Origin: Moniliella sp. 'wahieum'
Taxonomy: Eukaryota > Basidiomycota > Moniliellomycetes > Moniliellales > Moniliellaceae
Length of the DNA stretch: 64,000 nt
Assembly: GCA_003971905.1 (NCBI GenBank)
Contig: RSEE01000026.1
Coordinates: 248,001 to 312,000, forward strand
Reading direction: 5' to 3'
The translations under genes were made by a program, and so were the position numbers. The notes beneath the pieces were generated by a model, which worked only from the letters and a program-made list of their open reading frames with translations, was not told the origin of the DNA and ran no database searches. Positions 57,822 to 64,000 of this stretch are shown one piece after another (position 1 is the stretch's first letter; each line of letters begins with the position of its first letter).

Positions 57822-58356
57822 AGGGTGTGGGCGGGGCCTTTCGCCAAATTTCCTCCTCCTGCTCTGTTCCTGCTTAGGAGCGGGGGTACTTGGTGGTTCT
57901 GGTATGACCAGTTTGATCGTCAAGGCCATGCCATCTTGGTTCCCTACCACTTCTCTTCCTAACCTCACACCCTCTTCACTCCCTGTGCCTGGGGCGTCTC
58001 ACATATCTCCTTTGTACACCACAACTTTATTCAGCAACTACCATAATTAACCACCCAATGCGTACGCCTAGTTTTCACTGATGGTTGTCAGAGCATTGTG
58101 CCGGGGGGGCGGGGGGGGGTGTTACAATAGTATAGTGTGCGGTCCGTCCTTACTTGCAGTCACCTGGGGGGAACATGGAATGGCAACTGGGATTTAACTA
58201 CAACATTGAAAGTGGGAGTGCGACCCTGCTCCCAGCCACTGTGGCGGCCCCTTGGCTCGTTTTTAATTCCGCATCGACAATTGAGAAGACGAAGTGAGAT
58301 CGAGCCGAGCTTGCCACCGCCTGCTTCCTACCCCATCTGCCATTTCCCGCCACATC
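57822..58356. other. Intergenic region, nothing recognised
   Basis: 3' flank of MDJ1 and promoter of the next gene. G-rich run at 58101-58120. Confidence 0.6.
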
Positions 58357-59646
58357 ATGATCGGTCGGTGTCTGCCCCGCGGGACTGGTGTTACCACCCT
58401 AGTGCGTACGCCGCTCGCATCCCGCCCCAGCGTGGCGAGTTGTGCTCTCTCGCATTGTCTCCAGCGCACCTATGCTGCCGCTGCTGCTCCACGCCCCAAC
58501 GACCCGTACCAAGTCTTTGACCGCTCTGCCAAGCAGTTGCAAAAGGCACGTGCTTCCCGTCGCACTCAGTCCGAGCCTCTGTCGGAAACGAATATGGAGG
58601 AGGCGGATGGACAAGAGGCCTTGGTAGGAACGACGCCTTCCGCACCCAGTAGAGTCACCGATTATCTGCGGGACCAAGTGGCGGCCAACATCGCGGATCG
58701 ATTGTCGGACATTGCTCGTCCCCACCCTGTCGTGGTTGAGATCGGGTCGGGAGCAGGTCATTTACGCCGTTTCCTTGACTTTGGCAAGACCAAGACACAA
58801 AAGCTCATTAGTGCGATGCCAATCGCGAACTGCTCTACCGCGACGAGGAGCTGGATGCGGCGCCGGCGTATGCTGGCGTAGAGATGGAGCGCCGAGTGGT
58901 CGACGAAGAACATCTCGCCCAAACCTTTGGAGAGAATAGCGTGGATGTGATTGTGGCTACAGGGGGCTTGCATTGGACCAACGATTTGTTGGGTGCCCTG
59001 ATCCAGATCCGCCGAGCGCTGCGACCGGATGGAGTGTTTATTGGCGCGTTGGCCGGGGAGACACGCTGTTCGAACTGCGGACATCGCTCCAGCTGGCTGA
59101 GATGGAGCGGGAAGGAGGTATTTCACCACGTGTGTCCCCCATGGCTACGTCGGCCGACATGGCCAACCTACTGGGCCGAGCCGGGTTCTCCATGCCGACG
59201 GTGGACGTGGACGGGTGGCAGTGGGGTATCCTTCGATGTATGAGCTGATGCAGGACTTGCGGGACATGGGAGAGTCGAATGCGACGCTCAACCGGCGCTT
59301 GCATCTGAGGCGAGATACGCTGATTGCTGCGGGTGCCATCTATCGCTCGCTGCATGGGCTGGAAGAGGAGGAAGGGGTGCCGGCAACGTTCAACATGATC
59401 TACCTGGTGCGTCACATGTCTGTTCACCTGCAGGCCAGATGGAGATGGCTGGCTAACCTGAGTGGATGGCAGATTGGGTGGAAGCCCGACAAGTCGCAGC
59501 CCAAGCCGTTGGCCCGGGGGAGCGGACGGATCAGCCTGGGCGGCCTGGAGAATGTGCCGGATGGGCCGAGTGCGGCCGAAGCGCCGCCTGCCAGCGCACC
59601 AGGCAGCGCGGAAGAAGACGGCCAGCAGCACGGCAAGTCGCAGTGA
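58357..59646 (+). CDS. NDUFAF5: Complex I assembly methyltransferase-like protein NDUFAF5
   Basis: Mitochondrial class I SAM-dependent methyltransferase-fold protein; in animals NDUFAF5 hydroxylates an arginine of NDUFS7 during complex I assembly. It starts [20 protein letters not shown] (presequence), then [39 protein letters not shown], the SAM motif [16 protein letters not shown] (about 58732-58780), [107 protein letters not shown] and FNMIYLVR. The C-terminal [20 protein letters not shown] matches the family hallmark end. TGA at 59646; about 430 residues. Shifts near 58790, 58820, 59060 and 59225. Its presence implies respiratory complex I. Confidence 0.92.
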
Positions 59647-59800
59647 TGGCGTCGATGGAAATAAACACGTGTGCGTCCTGCACCAGAGCCGAGCAGCTGG
59701 GGCTGGTTGAGGCGCCGAGGCAAGAAGCACGCAGAGCAGTGCCACCTACGTTAATCCGTAATCAACCGAAGGCACATAGCCGTGCCCAACGCGCTCCGTC

Positions 59801-59871
59801 AGTGTAGGTGTAAGTGTAAGTGTAAGTGTAAGTGTAAGTGTAAGTGTAAGTGTAAGTGTAAGTGTAAGTGG
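59801..59871 (+). repeat. Hexanucleotide tandem repeat (TAAGTG)n, about 11 copies
   Basis: Nearly perfect array of GTAAGT units, with the first unit GTAGGT. Confidence 0.95.
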
Positions 59872-60106
59872 TAAAACGCTGTGATACCGACGCTGCGCTC
59901 CGCTCGGGCTGCAGGTGTCCAAGCACCACGCGGGCACCGCAGCATGGGGGCAGTGTGCCAGGACTTGCGAAGCGGGGCATATCCTTGCACGATCACTACT
60001 GCGGGGGGAGGGAGAGTGGTAGTCATCGACCATCGATCATCGATCACCTAGCTCGGCAAGCTGGCAGCTGCCAGAGGGTTGTTTGCCGCAGCTCTCCCAT
60101 GCATGC

Positions 60107-60156
60107 CACACGCACAAGCACAAGCACAAGCACAAGCACAAGCACAAGCACAAGCA
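60107..60156 (+). repeat. Hexanucleotide tandem repeat (CACAAG)n, about 8 copies
   Basis: Perfect CACAAG units flanked by CACACG and CAGCAC. Confidence 0.95.
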
Positions 60157-60345
60157 GCACCACACGCCGCACTGCACCATTCGCCTGCACGAGCCCCTTC
60201 CATCTCCTTGTTGTTCTCCCAACCAACCCGTCGTCTCTGGCATGCAGGCGTCCACCGCAGCATTTATAAGCCATCCTCTGCGCCCACAGCGCCGCTAGCG
60301 AGCCTCACCCCCCCCGCCCCCGCGCCATCCCTATCCCTCCTTGAA

Positions 60346-63271
60346 ATGTCTGCCCTCGAGCTGTTCAAGTCGCGCAACTCGGACCTGGGCATTGTCTGGT
60401 ACGCATCTTCTTACCTCCCCCCTTCTTCGCGGTTGCCATAGATATCCACATTGAATTAACCTGTTGCGCCCCTTCTCCACACCACTGTCTGACCCCCATC
60501 ACTCCTCCCGCTCTTTCCATTCATTCCCTTGCAGGATCTTTGCTACGCTCGGGCGGCAGAGCCGGGTGCGAAGCTTGAGCAAGAAGGCGATTGCCAACGT
60601 CGACATCCAGGCTGCATGCCAGGTCCTTGTCGAGCCAGACCAGCATCTGTCTTCCGCATCAGCAGCCAGCTCATGGCCGGACTCGCCCGGGTCTATGTCA
60701 GCCAAGTACGCACACGTTACTTCCCCTCTTCCTACCATTCGTTTCCTCTCACATTCAGCTAACGCTCTCTCCGCTCCCCCTATGTATCTGATTCCCCAGG
60801 CTGAGGCATGGATGAGCGATGTGACCTCTATGCACACCACCGTCCGTCGCATGACCTTCGCCACTGCGCTGGGCACCGCAAGCATTGATCTCCGCCAACG
60901 TCCCGCACCATGCGTAAGGACGCATCACATTCAAGCTCCCTGACCTACCCGCAGGTTTTTGAGTTTGAGCGGACTGTTGAGATGCCTCTGAGCGGAGGAG
61001 CCGAACCAGCAGAACGCCCGCTCCCTACAAAACATACCGTGTCTCAGGATAAGATTACCCTCCCTTCACCTGCATCCTTTTCCATGCATGACCAGGGGGA
61101 CAGTCTGCTGCTAGGCTCAGAGTTGGGAACAGGGTTGATGAACTGGGATCCAAATGAAGAGGGACAAGATGGGCTGGACTTGGGTCTCTTTGCTGATGAG
61201 TACGACCAAGCCGCTCCGTTTGATGATGGGAGGGAGGGAAACCTGCAACATCACCAAGATTCTCCCCACCCCACGCGCCTCGATTCACTCGACCGGTTCG
61301 CTCCCCTCCTTTCCCGCGACGACCTCACTACCTCCCACCATAACACAGACGACAACTTCCCAGGATTTGGTCCAGGGGCTAATGAAGACCTTCCCCCACT
61401 AGAGGACATGCCAGGTCTTGAAGAGTGAGTCGTTTTGCTTCTCATCATCTGAAGGAGCTAATTGTACGGCCATATGCTGACGTATGTTGACTCTCTTACA
61501 AAGCCAACCAGCTACCCTTTTACCCCTCCCAGCTTTAGAAGATCGCGGCCTGGAACCCACCCACGGGCAAGATAGTGAGGTGACATGGGAAGACCCCAAT
61601 CCTTCACGGGCAACAACGACGTCGTCTCGAGGAACGCCTCCCGATGGGACCGATGGTGGATTTTGATATTGAGGTTACGGACCAAGGCCTTTCCCAGTGG
61701 AATCAACGGTATACCCTCTCCATGGCCCGACTTTCCCATGATGCGGAGGCCAAGGCGGCCGAGAAGGCGGCCAGCACCATAGCGGATGTATACCTCAATG
61801 GCGGCTTTGACTTTGGTATGTCCCTATGTTCCTGTGTCTTCCACACTTGTTGGTGTTTGTTTACGGTAAAAAAAACTGAGACGCGATCGTTAATACTGTC
61901 CGTGTAGCTAGCCAAGCGAGGCACTTGGTCCGTTTTGGATTTCGTTGATTGACCAGGCCAAGCACAACCATGGGAAGCAGACTAAAGTCCATTTCCAGAG
62001 AAGCATGGGCCCGCGCATTGGGATGGAAAACGCGATGGATCCCGGCCATGGAGGCTGGAGGGCAGGGACATGGGTCTGCACATGGGCATGGGCGCTAACG
62101 ATGACCTACCTTTGATTGATGAAATGCCCCCATTGGACAATATGCCGTCTATTAATACGGGCACGTCATTTCCGTCGCGTATACCAAAAGGAAGCGGGTT
62201 GCTAACATTGTGATCTTCACAGGCCAACCCTTATTCTTGAACGACATGCCTCCTCTCGAGGACGGCCCACTGATCATGGGGGGGGATGCTAGCGTACGTT
62301 GTTTTAACCGCTCCACCGCTCTCTCAGGTCCGTATCTAACGTGTTCCTTCTCCCCTCAGATGAACTCTACAAGTGAAATGGGCGTTGGCCGAGACTCGGG
62401 CTCGACAGGGCATTCGTGGGATCGGGCCTTGCCCTGGAATATGCCCGATATGTTCGAAAGGTACGGAGCCGAAGTGCCCAATTCATTGACTGGGACACCA
62501 ACTGCGTACGTATATACCGTCACTACTTTTGTTTCCATTTCCAGCGCACTAATCAGGGAGCTGCTCATCAACAGAGATAAGTCCACCAGCCGGATGCCTT
62601 GGATAGGATCGCACTCCCAACCTTCGCCTTACCTTTTGACGGACCCAACTTCAATGATACCCAGGAGGTATCGGTGCTGGGTAGGTCTGACTCTTGACTC
62701 TTTTCTAATTACTGCTTGTCTACATAACTGACCTTCACCTTTATAGGTCCGCAAGGTACCGAAGTGTCCCCCAACCACGATCCCGCAGGGCAAATCAACA
62801 CACAAATCCGGCAAGCGCAGCATGCTGCAGTGGAAGGAGACAATTTTGTTCGCTACGTGCTTGCCGTCGCACGTTCACTCCCGGCACCTCCCCCGCACCA
62901 GCGACTGAGAGCAAGACCGCTCGTTGTTCTTCAGTGATGTAGCACCCGTTTCCGAGACGAGTCCTGCGGTGGCCGCACAAGCCTTTTACCACGTTCTTGC
63001 TCTCATTTCCGCGCGCAAGATGACGGTACAGCAAAGAGAGCCCTATGCTGAGCTTGTTCTCTCCCTCTCAGACCCGGACATGTCCCCCTCGCCTGAAGCG
63101 ACCGGGCGGCGCGGACCAACAGCCTCACCTCCCCCCGCACACGCGCGACCAATTCCGGTTCACATTCTCATCGTTCGCAATCTGGCACATCGGGATCCGG
63201 GCGGGGGACGCACTCGCGTGATAACTCCTTCTCTGCCTACCTCACTCCCCTCACCTGGGGCAGTGGTGTAA
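60346..63271 (+). CDS. REC8: Meiotic cohesin kleisin Rec8
   Basis: Kleisin subunit of meiotic cohesin. The N-terminal domain spans three exons: MSALELFKSRNSDLGIVW, then IFATLGRQSRVRSLSKKAIA, NVDIQAACQVLVEP, LRISSQLMAGLARVYVSQ, and AEAWMSDVTSMHTTVRRM. This matches Rec8 (including the VDI-x-AC block) better than mitotic Rad21. The middle is acidic and disordered with repeated DMPPLED/DLPPLEDMPGLEE motifs (about 61390, 62125, 62247). The C-terminal winged helix reads VAAQAFYHVLALISARKMTV and QQREPYAELVL (62970-63065). Introns at 60399-60534 and 60706-60799 are clear and several more follow. The exact stop is uncertain (near 63093-63271). Shifts near 60640, 61640, 61980 and 62890. Confidence 0.85.
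60399..60534 (+). other. Intron 1 of REC8
   Basis: 136 nt, GTACGC donor, TTGCAG acceptor. It joins LGIVW to IFATLG. Confidence 0.85.
60706..60799 (+). other. Intron 2 of REC8
   Basis: 94 nt, GTACGC donor, AGCTAAC branch, CCCCAG acceptor. It joins RVYVSQ to AEAWMSD. Confidence 0.85.
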
Positions 63272-63544
63272 GCCGCGCCCGCCATTCCTTAATTTGCACC
63301 CTCCTACCTGCCCTTTCCGTTTTCCTCTCCTGGTTTAATTAGTCTTCGCCCCGAGTGGGCGCCTACGTTACATGTTTCGTCTAAGTGCACTCGGTCGATA
63401 CTCACTTGTCCTACATGATTAATTTACTTTAGTTACCGTCCGTCTCTGTTATCACGTCAATGGTTTCCAGAGAAGGGATCCCCGCTCTGTGAGTCACAGC
63501 ATGGGCGTGGCATGGATTGCAGGAGGATAGGAACCTCAAGCCAT
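63272..63544. other. Convergent 3' intergenic region
   Basis: Between the 3' ends of REC8 and LYS12. Nothing recognised. Confidence 0.6.

Positions 63545-64000
<456 letters not shown>

Larger units (their letters stand above)
59647..60345. other. REC8 upstream region with two hexanucleotide arrays
   Basis: Contains a TAAGTG array (59801-59871) and a CACAAG array (60107-60156), plus an ATCGATCATCGATCA word at about 60028-60048. No gene recognised; probably the REC8 promoter. Confidence 0.65.

Overview
The window is nuclear DNA from a fungus, most likely a basidiomycete. Supporting signs are short spliceosomal introns (about 37 to 136 nt, GTRNGT donors, CTAAC/CTGAC branch points), eukaryotic ribosomal proteins, a White-collar-1 type photoreceptor without a visible GATA finger, an Ime2/Crk1-type kinase, Isa2, Mdj1, Pex2, Rec8 and homoisocitrate dehydrogenase (the fungal lysine pathway). 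The class cannot be fixed from the sequence alone. Base quality looks low. Most conserved genes, including the ribosomal proteins, carry single-base frameshifts, and those I could check are mostly a missing base in a short homopolymer. I read these as uncorrected read errors, so such genes are called as whole loci, not pseudogenes, and their ends are approximate.

Layout. 0.7-13.7 kb is gene-dense: Crk1/Ime2-like kinase, a small hypothetical gene on the minus strand, a secreted aspartic protease with a GPI-like tail, divergent RPL15 and RPL5, an F-box protein, tubulin cofactor A and a small one-pass membrane protein. From 13.7 to 27.4 kb lies a gene-poor island. It holds a foldback repeat, a telomere-like palindrome, dispersed repeats, short-word tandem repeats, one well-formed three-exon secreted-protein gene (candidate effector) and one unexplained 330-codon open frame. 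From 27.4 kb come the WC-1 photoreceptor, several uncharacterised (mostly membrane) proteins, ISA2, PEX2, a URC4/DUF1688 protein, an LRR scaffold of the Nud1/Cdc11 type and a forkhead factor. After a second gene-poor gap (51.1-53.1 kb) come DPM1, a degenerate J-domain protein, MDJ1, NDUFAF5, REC8 and the 3' end of LYS12.

There is no operon-like or cluster logic. Themes that recur are mitochondrial biogenesis (ISA2, MDJ1, NDUFAF5), light and meiosis/sex control (WC-1, Crk1/Ime2, REC8), cell-cycle and cytoskeleton (Nud1/Cdc11, TBCA, forkhead) and the secreted or surface proteome (aspartic protease, small secreted protein, DPM1). No convincing tRNA, rRNA, CRISPR or intact transposon was found. 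Intergenic DNA is unusual in being built from short, often self-complementary words (for example ATCGATCAT, GTGACTAGTGAC, TGACATGTGACA, GGTTACC) repeated throughout the window.
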